Positions 1 through 11,706 of a stretch of 64,000 nt of DNA are shown piece after piece. Made by a program: the position numbers and the translations under genes. This DNA comes from Mesostigma viride. Lineage: Eukaryota > Streptophyta > Mesostigmatophyceae > Mesostigmatales > Mesostigmataceae. The notes under the pieces are model-generated. The model saw only the letters and a program-made list of their open reading frames with translations. It was not told where the DNA came from and did no database searches. Location: positions 4,123,867 through 4,187,866 of the forward strand of contig RPFO01000165.1 in assembly GCA_009746045.1 (NCBI GenBank), written 5' to 3'. The first letter of the stretch is position 1, and each line of letters starts with the position of its first letter.

Positions 1-1
1 A

Positions 2-3000
2 GCCAAGGCCACGTCGATTGCGGCCGCGGGTGCCAGCATGGCGGCCAAGGCCACCGCGTTGGCGGCAGGTGGCGAGAACCTCGCAGTCGTGGAGGCTGCC
101 ATGCGCGATGTCTGGCGAGCGAGGGAGGCAGGGGAGGAGGCGCGTGGGGAGGCGTCGGAGGACTTCCGCATGGAAGAACTTGCTCAGAAACAGGCGCTGG
201 GGGAGACATTTAGAGCCGCACGGGAGGAGAAGGGGGAAGAGTTGCGGAAGGAGGTGCATGAGGAGGCATCGCAGGAGGTGCACGAGGAGGCATGTGAGGA
301 GGTGCATGAGGAGGTGCACGAGGAGGCATGTGAGGAGGTGCATGAGGAGATGCACGAGGAGGCATGTGAGGAGGTGCACGAGGAGGCATGTGAGGAGGTG
401 CATGAGGAGATGCACGAGGAGGTGCATGAGGAGGCATCTGAGGAGGTGCACGAGGAGGCATGCGAGGCGGTGCATGAGGAGATGCACGAGGAGGCATGTG
501 AGGAGGCATCTGAGGAGGTGCACGAGGAGGCATGCGAGGCGGTGCATGAGGAGGCATGTGAGGTCGTGCATGAGGAGGCATGTGAGGTGCATGAGGAGGC
601 ATGTGAGGAGGCGACAAACCTTGGAAAGGAGGAAACGGTCGCGTCTCTGGTATCCACAGCAAGGTCCGAAGCCAGGCGGCGCAGCAAGATTGCTGGCCTG
701 CAAAGGCTCAGCGGCGATGCTGCGGCAGTCGCAGAACTCCTGGGCATGTTACCGCAGGGTGCCCGCTGGCCAAGTCTGACCACGGGCGTGCAAGAAGCCA
801 GCGGCGAGGAGGCCGCGGATGGGGTGACCAGCGGTGCGGGCGGTGCCAACGACGATGACAAGATGTCTGTGGCGTCCGCGCCGGGCATTCTCCCCGAGGT
901 TGCGCCTGCCAGCTCGGACAAAGGAGGCCCGTGCTCCCCTGGCACCTGCTCTCCATGGCGCCTGCTGTCGAGATGCCGGAAGCAACCAATCAACGCGGTG
1001 CATGACCCGGCGAGGCAGGGAGGAGTGATTGTGGCACTTCAGGGGGAGGATGCCAGCATTGTTGGTAGGGACCGTGAGTTGCCAAGCTTGGTGGCTCACC
1101 CCACGACCGATTCGGCAGTAGGGTTTGCAAGCGCCGTTGGCGCAGAAGAACTGGAGGAGAGGTTAGCGGAGCGGCAGGCTGCGGCGGAGGCAGCAACGAG
1201 GGCGGAGGCAGCAGCAGCGGCAAAGCGAGAGGCAGCAGCGGTGGCAAAGGAGGCAGCAGCGGCGGCAAAGAGGGAGGAGGCAGCAGCGGCAGCAAAGAGG
1301 GAGGAGGCAGCAGCGGCGGCAAAGAGGGAGGAGGCAGCAGCGGCAGCAAAGAGGGAGGAGGCAGCTGCGGCAGCAAGGCGAGAGGCAGCAGCGGCGGCAA
1401 AGAGGGAGGAGGCAGCAGCGGCGGCGAAGAGGGAGCAGGCAGCAGCGGCGGCAAAGCGAGAGGCAGCTGCGGCAGCAAAGCGAGAGGCAGCAGCGGCGGC
1501 AAAGAGGGAGGAGGCAGCAGCGGCGGCGAAGAGGGAGGAGGCAGCGGCAGCGGCAAAGCTAGAGGAGGCAGCAGCGACAGTGGAGTTGGAGGTCAAGGGA
1601 TCAGCGGCGGCAATGGAAGAGACGGCAGCTGCGGCAATTAACGAACTATCACGTACTATTAAGGATGTTAAGAAAAGACATTCATCGGTGGCGGCAGCAA
1701 ACCAAGGGTCAGAGGAGCGGTCGGGGCAGGCAGCAGAGGCGGCGACTCAAATTGAGGCAGTCAGGGTGGTAGAAGAGGCAGCCAAGGCGGTGACGGAAGA
1801 GGCCGCAGAGGTGCAACAGGCTGCTGAGGCACTGACGGGAGCGGCCGCTACCGTGGAAGAGGTGGCAGAAGCACTGAGGCAGGAAGCAGCAGAGGTGCAA
1901 CAGGAGGCCGAAGAGCGCAGGCAAAAGGAAGCGAAAGCGCAGCAGTTATCAGAGGCAGCCATGGCGCAAGAGGCAGCCGAGGTGCAGCAGGCCGTGGAAG
2001 GTTTGGTACAAGAGGCAGCCAAGGTCCAAGAGGCAGCGGAGGCGATAAAGGGAGAGTCGGCCCAGGTTAAGGAGGCAGCGGGGACCAAACCGAGAGAGGC
2101 CGACGCGGCGCAGAAGGACGAGGCGGCGGGGGTCCAAGAGGAAGCAGAGGCGTTGATGCTGGAGGGTGGGACGGCAATTCAAGAGGACGGGCAGGCGCTT
2201 GCCATGCAGGTGCACCATCTGATGGCACAGATGGCGCAGCTTGCGGAGCTGCTGAAGGAGCAGTCCAAGTCTCTCGAGACCAAGATGGCGGAGCATTTGA
2301 CAGGTAAGGGTTTAATGGGTACATTAGATGGCTGTTTTGGGGAGGGGGAGAGGGATGCATTCGAAAGCCTGACTGCAGTTAATCAAATTGGAACCCACTG
2401 TTGTGTGGCCTTCACGTGCAATTAGCCAGTGGCTGGAAGAGAGAGTCTGGGTTTTGACTTCTACTGCGTGTTGCATGACGTTCAATGGCTATAGAGTGTA
2501 TAGAGAAGGACAGACAGACTGTAATAGGATGCTGCAGGTCATGTTTAGTTCATGGCAGACTACGCCATATGCGTGTGCAGTGCCCATATTATCAAAGGGG
2601 GCATAAGCAACAATAGTTACCACAATTGCCGAGTTCCCGAGTCACCACCACATCACGATTGCAACCGCCACCACCTCCACAGTTTTAACACTATTTTCAC
2701 CGCCTGGCACTGCCACCAGTACCACCATCACCATTACCACATCCACCGCCCCCACCATCATCACCACCATCACCATTACCACCGCCACAGCCACTGCAAC
2801 TGCCAGCACCACAATCACCGCCACGACTGCGACAGCAAAGACACTCCCCTCCGCCTCCACTCCCGCCCCTCCCCCTTCCATTGCAATGCCCCCCATTCCC
2901 CCCTTTCCCCCCTTTCCCCTTTCCCCCCTTTCCCCCCCTTTCCCCCCTTTCCCCCCTTTCCCCCCCTTTCCCCCCTTTCCCCCCCTTTCCCCCTTTCCCC

Positions 3001-4370
3001 CCCTTTCCCCCCTTTCCCCCTTTCCCCCCTTTCCCCCCCTTTCCCCCCCTTTCCCCCCTTTCCCCCCCTTTCCCCCCTTTCCCCCCTTTCCCCCCCTTTC
3101 CCCCCTTTCCCCCCCTTTCCCCCCCTTTCCCCCCCTTTCCCCCCTTTCCCCCCTTTCCCCCCTTTCCCCCCTTTCCCCCCTTTCCCCCCCTTTCCCCCCT
3201 TTCCCCCCCTTTCCCCCCTTTCCCCCCTTTCCCCCCTTTCCCCCCCTTTCCCCCCCTTTCCCCCCCTTTCCCCCCCTTTCCCCCCTTTCCCCCCCTTTCC
3301 CCCCCTTTCCCCCCCTTTCCCCCCTTTCCCCCCCTTTCCCCCCCTTTCCCCCTTTCCCCCCCTTTCCCCCCTTTCCCCCCCTTTCCCCCCTTTCCCCCCC
3401 TTTCCCCCCCTTTCCCCCCCTTTCCCCCCCTTTCCCCCCCTTTCCCCCCTTTCCCCCCTTTCCCCCCCTTTCCCCCCCTTTCCCCCCTTTCCCCCCCTTT
3501 CCCCCCCTTTCCCCCCCTTTCCCCCCTTTCCCCCCCTTTCCCCCCCTTTCCCCCCCTTTTCCCCCCTTTCCCCCTTTCCCCCCTTTCCCCCCTTTCCCCC
3601 TTTCCCCCCCTTTCCCCCCTTTCCCCCCCTTTCCCCCCCTTTCCCCCCCTTTCCCCCCTTTCCCCCCTTTCCCCCCCTTTCCCCCCTTTCCCCCCTTTCC
3701 CCCCCTTTCCCCCCTTTCCCCCCTTTCCCCCCCTTTCCCCCCTTTCCCCCCTTTCCCCCCTTTCCCCCCCTTTCCCCCCCTTTCCCCCTTTCCCCCCCTT
3801 TCCCCCCTTTCCCCCCCTTTCCCCCCTTTCCCCCCTTTCCCCCCCTTTCCCCCCTTTCCCCCTTTCCCCCCCTTTCCCCCCCTTTCCCCCCTTTCCCCCT
3901 TTCCCCCCTTTCCCCCCCTTTCCCCCCCTTTCCCCCCTTTCCCCCCCTTTCCCCCTATTTCCCCCTTTCCCCCCTTTCCCCCCCTTTCCCCCCCTTTCCC
4001 CCCCTTTCCCCCCCTTTCCCCCCCTTTCCCCCTTTCCCCCCCTTTCCCCCTTTCCCCCCCTTTCCCCCCTTTCCCCCCCTTTCCCCCCCTTTCCCCCCTT
4101 TCCCCCCTTTCCCCCCTTTCCCCCCCTTTCCCCCCTTTCCCCCCTTTCCCCCCTTTCCCCCCTTTCCCCCCTTTCCCCCCTTTCCCCCCCTTTCCCCCCC
4201 TTTCCCCCCCTTTCCCCCCCTTTCCCCCCCTTTCCCCCCCTTTCCCCCCCTTTCCCCCCCTCCACGCCCCACACAGCTCACCGCCACCACCACTGCCACT
4301 GCCACCGCCACTGCCACCGCCACCACCACCACCACCACTACCACCACCGCCAACCATCACCACCACCACC

Positions 4371-4401
<31 letters not shown>

Positions 4402-4538
4402 CCACCACCACCACCACCACCACCACCACCACCACCACCACCACCACCACCACCACCACCACCACCACCACCACCACCACCACCACCACCACCACCACCA
4501 CCACCACCACCACCACCACCACCACCACCACCACCACG

Positions 4539-4586
<48 letters not shown>

Positions 4587-5525
4587 ACCACCACCACCAC
4601 CACCACCACCACCACCACCACCACCACCACCACCACCACCACCACCACCACCACCACCACCACCACCACCACCACCACCACCACCACCACCACCACCACC
4701 ACCACCACTACCACCGCCGCCGCCGCCGCCGCATCCACCACCGCCACCTCCTTTATGACCACCGCTGCCGCCGCTGCTGCCACTGCTGCCGCCACAACCA
4801 CTGCCACGCGCCACCACTGCCACACAGCACCACCGCCACTGTCACTGCCACGCCATGCATGCGCACGCATCAGTGAGCAGAGCATAGCTATGACTGCTCA
4901 GTAAACACCCTGCAGAACGTCACGTATAGTTGCAGTTGCAAGCAGTCGTGAGCCGGATAGTCTTAAGTCCAAAGTTGGTCATCCCTTTCTTCAGACTTTC
5001 ACCTATACAATATGCCTCGTTTGTTTGGGAACATTCAAGCACGGAAATCACGCCGAATGATTTAGTTTGTGCACAGTACTCCCTTTTCGGCAAGAATTGG
5101 GCACCTCATACTTCCTGCCGCCCACGTGGGCTGCACAGCTGCACCTACGGCTGGATTAGCTTATTAGACTTTATCGTTAGTTTTGCACATTGACAACACC
5201 CGCGTTCTCGTCTGCCTTGATTCTCTCCTTTGTCACAGAGCTGGCCACCACCCGCGAGGAGGCGCAACGCTTCCAAGAGGGGGCGGACGCTGGCAGTGAC
5301 AGCCACCTGGCAGCCCCGTGGCTGGCCGCCATGGACGCGGTCACCAGCGTGACCAAGGCCGTGGTGACGATGTCGGTGCTCACCAAGCAGCCGCCGCTGT
5401 TTCCCAACTGCCATGCAAATGGCAACCAGGCTGTGGACATGCTGGACGACGGTGCCTCGGACGATGACTTTGCGCTGGAGGAGCTGTCCTACGTGCCGCA
5501 GTCCCCGCCCATACAAGGGGAGTGA
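2..5525 (+). CDS. Repetitive alanine/glutamate-rich coiled-coil protein, two exons, 5'-partial
   Basis: No known function recognised. Exon 1 ends at 2303 (ACAG|GTAAGG) and exon 2 runs 5239-5525 (GTCACAG|AGCTGG). The split codon G+AG restores Glu, and exon phase fits exactly (850 aa from the ATG at 38). The frame is open upstream of that ATG to the window edge, and the upstream residues resemble those just after it, so the true start may lie outside. Protein order: a short helical N-terminus, a block of EVHEEACEEVHEE repeats (about residues 70-190), a low-complexity linker, a block of AAAAKREE repeats (about 390-510), then imperfect QEAAEVQQ-type repeats and a Met/Gln/Leu-rich coiled coil. Exon 2 encodes a less repetitive acidic tail ending before TGA at 5523-5525. 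The strong heptad-like character suggests a structural or cytoskeletal role, but that is inference. The 2.9-kb intron is almost all satellite DNA. Matching splice phase makes a real gene likely. Confidence 0.72.
245..612 (+). repeat. Coding minisatellite (15/30-bp units)
   Basis: Imperfect tandem units of the form GAGGTGCAYGAGGAG alternating with GCATGTGAGGAG keep frame and encode EVHEE and ACEE blocks. The regular Cys and His spacing comes from the DNA repeat. The array makes all other frames open, which explains the long antisense ORFs here. Confidence 0.9.
1197..1570 (+). repeat. Coding minisatellite encoding AAAAKREE
   Basis: About a dozen 24-27-bp GC-rich units (GAGGCAGCAGCGGCGGCAAA) encode alternating poly-Ala and Lys-Arg-Glu-Glu. 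All are in frame with exon 1 of the coiled-coil gene. Confidence 0.9.
2884..4260. repeat. Polypyrimidine satellite, units CCCCCTTT to CCCCCCCTTT
   Basis: About 1.4 kb of 8-10-bp units, each of five to seven C followed by three T, with only isolated variants (TTTT near 3558, TATTT near 3957). The strand asymmetry is complete: all purine (G5-7 A3) on the minus strand, so G-quadruplex or triplex formation is plausible. It lies wholly inside the intron. Confidence 0.95.
4322..4735. repeat. CCA trinucleotide tract with CCG inserts
   Basis: Near-pure CCA repeat, broken by a CCG block at about 4538-4580 and another at 4712-4732. It abuts the C6T3 satellite through a short imperfect region. Confidence 0.95.
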
Positions 5526-5758
5526 GAGAGTCGCAGACCGGCCCTTCCGGACGGCTGTCAGACTCAGTGCGTGGTCTCACGTCAGACGTCAGTCCATTTT
5601 ACAGCGTCCACAAGGCCAGTATCGGCTCATGCGGCTTTTTTGTGGAGGGCAGTGGTGGCCCATATGGGACCTTGCATATAGCCGTTTGGGAGCATTTATT
5701 CGAATGAAGCGTGCAGTGTGCGGTGACCATTGGCACCTGCCTGCCTTACTACATATAG
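5526..5758 (+). other. 3' flank of the coiled-coil gene
   Basis: Presumed 3' UTR and short spacer before the LINE remnant. I see no further coding sequence and cannot place a polyadenylation site with confidence. Confidence 0.4.
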
Positions 5759-5759
5759 G

Positions 5760-7405
5760 TATTATTGCTCTTGGGCCGGGACGAGCGCCTCCATGGGTTG
5801 GATGTCCTCGGCGTTCCGGTTGGCGACCCCGAATTTGTCATCGATGCTCTGCGGGCCGCCCTCAAGGCACGCACTGAGGTACTGCCCTTGATTGCGCGCC
5901 TTCATGATTCGCAGACCAAGGGTCTGCTTCTGTGGTTTTGCGCTCACCCTCGCGTCGTTCACTGGCTCCGGGGCGCTCTTCCGGCTCAGGTCCGGCTGGC
6001 CGCCGAGGGCCACGACGAACGCATCCAGTCGGCCTTGGCGCAGCTGGTCCCGGGCCCCGACCTCCCGCCACAATGATGCTATTCGCATTGCCTCCCTGCC
6101 TGCACGGATGGGTGGCTGTGGTCTGACTCGTGGCGCCCGGCTGGCCCCAGCAGCATTTTTGGGCTCCGTCGCTCAGTCGTGGGCGGAAAGCTGCCGGCTC
6201 CTGCCCCTTTTGGCAACGACTTACCGCGCCTGACCTCCTCGGGACCCCAGCAGCCCTTTGCCCTTCGTCACCGCCATCCAGGAGGCCTACACTGAGATCC
6301 AGCAGGCCTGTTCTCCCGTCCGTGCCGCTCAGGCGGTACAGCGCCGCCTCCCTCGCGGCACTCCCTCGGTCGCCTCCGTTTAATCTCCCGCCGCATTCCC
6401 TGCTCGCGTCATCGATAAACACCAGAAAACCTACGCGGGTATTCTGCACACGGCTGATTGGATGGCTCTTTTCGCGGCCCTCAACGCCCAAGGACGTGCG
6501 TGGCTGTTCCCGCTTTCATTGCGGAGTGTGGGCTCGGCGTACCTTCGTGCTCTTCCCATGGCCCCCCCATTCGCCTTAGTAGCTCCCAGCCACTACTCGG
6601 CGGTGGCGCTCCGGCACCAGCTATTTGCCCCGCAGCCTCTTGTTCCGGCCGGGCGGCCTTGTGGTAGCTGTGGGCAGCCGCTGGATCCCACGGGGACTCA
6701 CTACCTTGCCCGCATGGGGGGCCAACAGAATCAGAATTGGTATTTGTATTTGCACACTGTCCTCCTGACGGTGGTGCTCACCATGGTTCGGTCGGTTTTC
6801 CCCCACGCGAACATCCGGTCCGAGGATGCGGATGGCGCTGCCTTCTATTCCCCCAACCACCGGCCTGACATCGTGGTGCTGGACTTTGAGGGGGGTGGCC
6901 GGCATCTGCTTATTGACGTTTCGGTGGCGCGGCCCTTGGCTCTTAGCCACGTGGCTGGGGCCTCCCTCACGGCAGGTTACACGGCGGACCAGGCGGAGCG
7001 GGCCAAGCTCCTGGCCTACGGCGACGTCGGGCACCATCGTGTGGTGCCCTTTGTCCTGGAGGAGTTTGGGGCCATGGGGCCCCTGACCTCCGCCTTCTTG
7101 AAGGAGTGTTGCCGGCTCCGGAAGGACCGGCTGGACCTGGAGGGCCAGCGGGCCCCATGGTCGGCGCGGACCTGGACGTCATATTGGCGTCAGCGCTTGT
7201 CGGTGGCGCTGACTCGGGCCATGGCTGACATCATGCTCCGCCATACGCGGGCTGATTTTGCGGTGCAGCAGGGCTATTAGGTTCCTCCCGTTAGGAGTTT
7301 CCATTGGTCTTATCGTAGTATAGAGCTTTGACATGGCTCTGTATATAGGTTTATACGGCTGGGCGTTTGCTTTCGTTTGAGTGATTTCACTCTGCTGTAA
7401 GTAAT
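5760..7405 (+). mobile_element. 5'-truncated LINE-type retroelement remnant (family 2)
   Basis: Carries the last part of a retroelement polyprotein plus a 3' untranslated tail. The segment 6976-7405 recurs almost unchanged at 17659-18094, and both copies stop matching at the same point (CTGCTGTAAGTAAT). That marks the 3' end of the element. The left end is a truncation, since no reverse transcriptase core is visible here. Confidence 0.75.
5765..7280 (+). pseudogene. LINE polyprotein C-terminal part (zinc knuckle plus nuclease-like domain), frameshifted
   Basis: Three reading-frame pieces make one degraded C-terminus. 5765-6076 has GLDVLGVPVGDPEF. About 6070-6233 has ARMGGCGLTRGARLAPAAFLGS, a motif usual after the thumb of LINE-type polymerases. 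6462-7280 is a longer open frame. The last piece has a CGSCGQPLDPTGTH zinc-knuckle-like motif followed by NHRPDIVVLDFEGGG and LLIDVSVARPL. That acidic spacing resembles the PD-(D/E)xK-like nuclease region found after reverse transcriptase in some non-LTR elements. The motif match is from memory of the family; the nuclease assignment is inference. Frame breaks near 6077 and 6240-6460 make it non-functional. TAG at 7278-7280 ends it. Confidence 0.68.
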
Positions 7406-9660
7406 CGGTTTTCTCTGAATATAGTTTAATTAACGCATGCGGGAAAGATAAGGCCGCCATGCCTTGGCCTGGATGTGGAAGGCTGTATGCGACATGGGCT
7501 GACGAATTTGATCTGTACAAAGGGTTTCCTGCTCGCCCGAATTTTCCTTGGATGACCCAGTTGTTTATACATAAGGGTCGGTGGCTATTAATTAGCGGTC
7601 CGAGAAAATTAATTGTAGGTTTTATACGACTTGCTCGCAAAGATTCGTGTTTGGTTGCACCAGCTGAGATTAGGTGGGGACCTGTAGGGTCGGCTGGTTG
7701 CTTAACGAATCTTTGGCTGATTTGGGTTCTTTAGTGAGTCGTGATTAATTATTGTATTATTAGTGGATTCGGACCGGCCCAAGGGGTCGATGGGCGAGTT
7801 TTATGTTTGTCAGTCTTGGGAACCTTGTACAACTACCTGTACGGTTAACGCACTAGCCTGGGGGTGGGTGGCCACGTTGTTTGTAGTGGCGTTTTCAGCA
7901 CTGTTCAGGCCGGCGTGTGACGCATGCCGGTGTTATAATTAATTTAGGATGATGTCAGCTTGTGTGTCGGCGGGCCATGCCTTAAGCAAGCTAGGCAGGC
8001 AATGATCCGCAATTGTTTCTTTCCCCTCCCTTCCACCCTGGAGGCTTCTTGCTTCCGCATGCGGATTGAGAAACCTTAAGGCCACTGTTAACTGCTGCAT
8101 TTGTGGCAGGGCTCCACTTATTGTATTCAATCAAATGCTGGTCTTCTTGGGAGCTGACTGATCTTAATATTATATTTTTAACAGGTATTGTATGGGCAGC
8201 GGGCAGGGTCGCGGCCAACGTGCAGGCCGTGCATATACATATTAACCTTTAGCGAGGCAGTAGCTACAGAGTGGCTGCTGCGGTGGCATCAGGCAGTGGC
8301 TACCGTACAGAGGAGCTGCTGCTGCGTCCTCGGAGGATGAAGATAAACTGGAGGAGCTTGCGCAGTCCGGATACCGGTGGCTTTTCTTGGTATAGTAGCC
8401 TGTCGTATGATAGGAAGCACCAACTGGTGGATGATGACCTTCAAATGTGAAAGCAAGCATGACACGTGGGGAGGAAAAGAAAGGAGGAAAGCACCTACTT
8501 TCACATATGACAGCGACAATGGCAATGTAAGGGATGCATGCGGAGGACATTGGTTCATGAGCTCAGTGGCCTGGCATGGAAATTACTTCAAACGCCGCCG
8601 TCCAGCAGTTGCCCTCACATCACGGCATCAGTAGACTATATGAGTTGTATTCTGCAGCATCTAGGCACGTATGCTGGCACAAACAATCAGATACTGTTGT
8701 GCTATATATGAACATTATATGTATGCAGTCAGGTACTGAAGTTGCATATATTTCATTGATGTAGTTCAGGCCTTTGAAGGACAAGGATGTTCTGTCACTG
8801 CTGTGAGTGAGAGCTGTCCATATCCCCCAGGTACGTTATACAGATAGACAATCCTGGATCCCGCTCTTGCTTGTTTTTCCGGTTTGGTTTCTGATTTCAC
8901 TCCTGGTTCTGCTACACAGTTTTCAACATCATGGGTTGATATTGAAATTCGATTTTTACATATTGGTGACGAGATGGACCTGAGATCACAGATACTTATA
9001 GTATTGTTATAGTATAGACTTGGTGAGCCCCGCTCATTTTATCTATGACTAACCTGTTGAGCGGAGAATGCGACGCCATATAGCATTAAAAATAATAATT
9101 TTCAGACAAATATCTTTTGTGCTGGCACCTGTACCCCAGCCACCCACGTCATAGGAGTTGGCTGGACAGATGGTTGCTTCAGGGCGGGCTTCCATTCTAG
9201 GGAAGCAGGTTGTTTCTTTTGCCCACATATTGTAATAAATTTGATTTTTTGTGGTGATGCATGCAAAGCAAAGCAAGGCCAGAAGTGGATTTGAATTTTT
9301 CAAGGATTGCATTCTCCAGGATTTTCCGTCATATCAACATCGCTGTCTATTTCAATTAATCAACATCGCTGTTACTACGTGTTAATTAATTAATTAATCA
9401 ACATCGCTTTCGACTGTAATATTCTGTTGTAATATGGAGGCAGAACGGTGACGGAAAATGCGGTGACGGAATGCAATATACGAGAACGATCATAACTTTT
9501 CGGCCATGAAATTTCATCGGGATGGTTGCATTAGACTCGTCTTTCAAAGACGAACACGCTGATATAATTTCTGCAGCTATCGCTCAATATTTCCGAAGAT
9601 ACCTATTAATTAATTAATTTCCGAAGATACCGGCACCGCCCTGCCCAGCAAATATCGCTG
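7406..9660. other. Unassigned non-coding stretch
   Basis: I find no gene here. It contains short AT-rich runs, a few TTAAT tracts (9380-9400, 9605-9620) and two short repeated phrases (CAACATCGCTGT near 9338 and 9363). Small ORFs have no recognisable motifs or splice support. Confidence 0.5.
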
Positions 9661-9674
9661 TTTTTCAGCTCAAT

Positions 9675-10335
9675 ATGGCGGAATACGACTCATCCCAACA
9701 ATCACAAGCGTCCGCGGCCCTGCACCAACTCGCTGATGAAGCCATGGCGCCATTGGAACCCCCCTTGCACGCTTTGCCGGACGCCACTGTCAGCATCCAG
9801 CCGCTCCACTCCACCGCTCCGCCGAACAGCGACCCTGCCATGGATATGTACCCGCGAGGAGGCCTTTTCTGCCGAGGAAGCTGCGGAGTTTTTACCTGGC
9901 AAATGGCCAGGCCTTATCGCCATCATGCGCCTGTCCCGAGCTGCCGCCCTCACCATCCTGCACCTGGCTGCCAAGAAAAAGTGCGAGATCCGGGACTGCA
10001 ACCAACAGGTTACCCACCTGTCGGACTTTCTCCACGACAACCCCGACGACACCGACCTCTGCCTCGCAGTCTGGTGGACGTGCTCCTGTCTTTCCGACAG
10101 CGCCCTTGAGCGCTTTGTCATGGCCTCTCTGGACCTGGGCGCCGACCCCACTGTTGCTGCCGCCATCGACATCACCGCCAAGCAAGTCGCCAATACCTGC
10201 TTCGATGACCATCCATTCCCTTGTAACTAGGACCTAGATAGCTTACACCATCCATTCCATCCCATGTTCCCCTCCCACTCAGGACTTATGCTCACGTGAC
10301 GCAGTCACGTGTCTATCAATTAAATAATTAATTTA
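9675..10335 (+). pseudogene. LINE ORF1-like fragment fused to family-1 3' tail
   Basis: An ATG at 9675 opens a frame (MAEYDSSQQSQASAAL) that continues, after a frame change near 9850, as EEAFSAEEAAEFLPGKW to a stop at 10228-10230. I do not recognise the protein. Immediately after it, from GTAACTAGGACCTAG at about 10223, the sequence is the 3' tail of the family-1 LINE, including the CACGTGACGCAGTCACGTG palindrome (10294-10312) and a TTAAT-rich end. The simplest reading is an internally deleted LINE: ORF1 joined to the 3' tail with the polymerase lost. It could instead be a separate non-autonomous element borrowing that tail. Confidence 0.55.
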
Positions 10336-10374
10336 TTGTCTTTATTTATAATTGTTCTTATGATTTATTCTTTA

Positions 10375-10465
10375 CATTTTCTTTCCCTTTTTCTTTCTTT
10401 CTTTTTCTTTTTTCCTTTTCCCTTTGTAATGTATTATACTTTTTACTTTTTCTTTTAGCCCCCTC
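10375..10465. repeat. Polypyrimidine tract
   Basis: CT-rich run of CTTT and TTTC units leading into the dispersed repeat. Confidence 0.7.
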
Positions 10466-10665
10466 GTGTATCAAGGAGACAACCAGCGCAGGCCAGAAAT
10501 CGGGAGAATCCGGACCGTGGTAGCTCAAGCCTCACCATTATCTTGTCCGCGTTTTCAAGTCGTTCAGGATGATGAATATGAAATATGGAGATGGAAATGT
10601 GTAGCCTTGTGCATTGAAATTATGGCTGGCTTACGTGTAGGGCGACTATATGACCTAGACAGCGG
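10466..10665 (+). repeat. Dispersed repeat with conserved short reading frame, copy 1
   Basis: Starts with TATCAAGGAGACAACCAG and then carries a frame reading FQVVQDDEYE and IEIMAGLR. A diverged copy lies on the minus strand at about 36028-36250 with the same frame (FRVVQDDEYE, IEIMAGLR). Shorter pieces lie near 13078-13124 (-), 33965, 55265-55310 (-) and 63910. Class unknown; probably the remnant of a mobile element. Confidence 0.6.
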
Positions 10666-10689
10666 TGTATGTGTGTATGCGTTCCCTAT

Positions 10690-10805
10690 TTTCCTTCTTA
10701 GTTTTTGTTGTTTTTGTTGTTTTTGTTTTTGTTTTTGTTTTTGTTGTTGTTGTTGTGTGTGTGTGTGTGTGTCTCTCTCTCTCCCTCTGTACACGTATGT
10801 GTGTG
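10690..10805. repeat. Simple repeats (TTTTTG)n, (TG)n, (TC)n
   Basis: Three adjacent simple-sequence tracts. The short ORFs across them are low-complexity artefacts. Confidence 0.9.
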
Positions 10806-11706
10806 TGTTTTCCCTATAAACCTTTCTTGTTACCCTCTGTCTTCCTCTATATGCAGGTCTTCCTACAGATGTAGCCACGTGGCTCCCGCGGCCTTCGCGT
10901 CTTTCCTCTCAGACAACTATCCTAGTCCTTCCACGGCGTCAGGATCGCCATGCGTCCAGTCATTATTAGTTGTCTCACTTAATAATAATAGGGCATGCGT
11001 GATTTCTGAGTAATCGTAAAAAGTGTAGTGTTGTTGTTTTGACAGCTTGCTCTTGCCACCTGCCTTCTCGCCTGTGGTGTCTCGTTTCTGCTTTTTGTTG
11101 GACGCTACCCCGTTGCCGGAAAAACGTTTGTTCCATTTTGCCTTATCAGTTTTGCCATTGGGTCGCATTTATCAGTGATGGGTTCAAATGTGACAAATCG
11201 GACCGCCTTTGAACAGCAAGCCGTTTGCCCATATATAACAATTTACAATGATGACTGAATCAGCAACCAACTGACCAAGGTCCGAAGTGAATTCTAGGTT
11301 TTTAAGTGTTGGGCCGGGTGGCGCGGGCTGGCAACCACCCACAAGTCGCGGCAGTCAAAAACAGTGCCACACCGCGCTAGAAGCCATGATTCACGCCTTA
11401 AGTTGGGTTTTTGCTAATACAGCCCGGCAGCCTAAGTTGGGTTTGCCATGCAGCCAAATGCGACCCAGCTTAGGTGAATAATAAGGCGTGGATGACTGTA
11501 CGGCGCCGAGGCATGGAGGCATCGGACAAAGTGCACGCGACAGCAGGAAAAGGTTAAGTTAAAAAAACTGGCGAAAAGTCCGGCCGGCGGAAAATTCGCT
11601 CGGCTGCAAAAATTTCGGCAAGAATTTCGGCGCAATGTCCAGTTTTCGGACGATTGAAACTAGCGTTTTTTTTGTAGCAAAAATCTACCCCATTCTCCGT
11701 GGGACC
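10806..11706. other. Unassigned non-coding stretch
   Basis: No gene or recognised repeat, apart from a short duplicated phrase (TTAAGTTGGGTTT near 11398 and CTAAGTTGGGTTT near 11431). It ends where LINE family-1 similarity begins. Confidence 0.4.

Larger units (their letters stand above)
2304..5238 (+). other. Intron of the coiled-coil gene
   Basis: Donor GTAAGG at 2304 and acceptor TTTGTCACAG ending at 5238. It holds about 580 bases of ordinary sequence, an imperfect CCA/ACC region (2640-2880), the C6T3 satellite, the CCA tract and about 450 bases of unique sequence. The long ORFs across it are artefacts of repeats whose unit keeps every frame open. Confidence 0.75.

Noticed and set aside
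990-2360. Antisense ORFs opposite the coiled-coil gene
   Set aside because: Shadows of in-frame coding repeats; no splice or motif support.
2884-4260. Telomere-like repeat
   Set aside because: The unit has only C and T (C5-7T3), lacks the A of CCCTAA/CCCTAAA types, and is internal to an intron.
2552-4904. Very long ORFs in several frames on both strands (up to 774 codons)
   Set aside because: They are translations of the C6T3 satellite and CCA tract. The repeat units contain no stop in any frame, and the region is an intron.
5862-6491. 209-codon minus-strand ORF
   Set aside because: Shadow of the GC-rich LINE polyprotein on the plus strand, where recognisable motifs lie.
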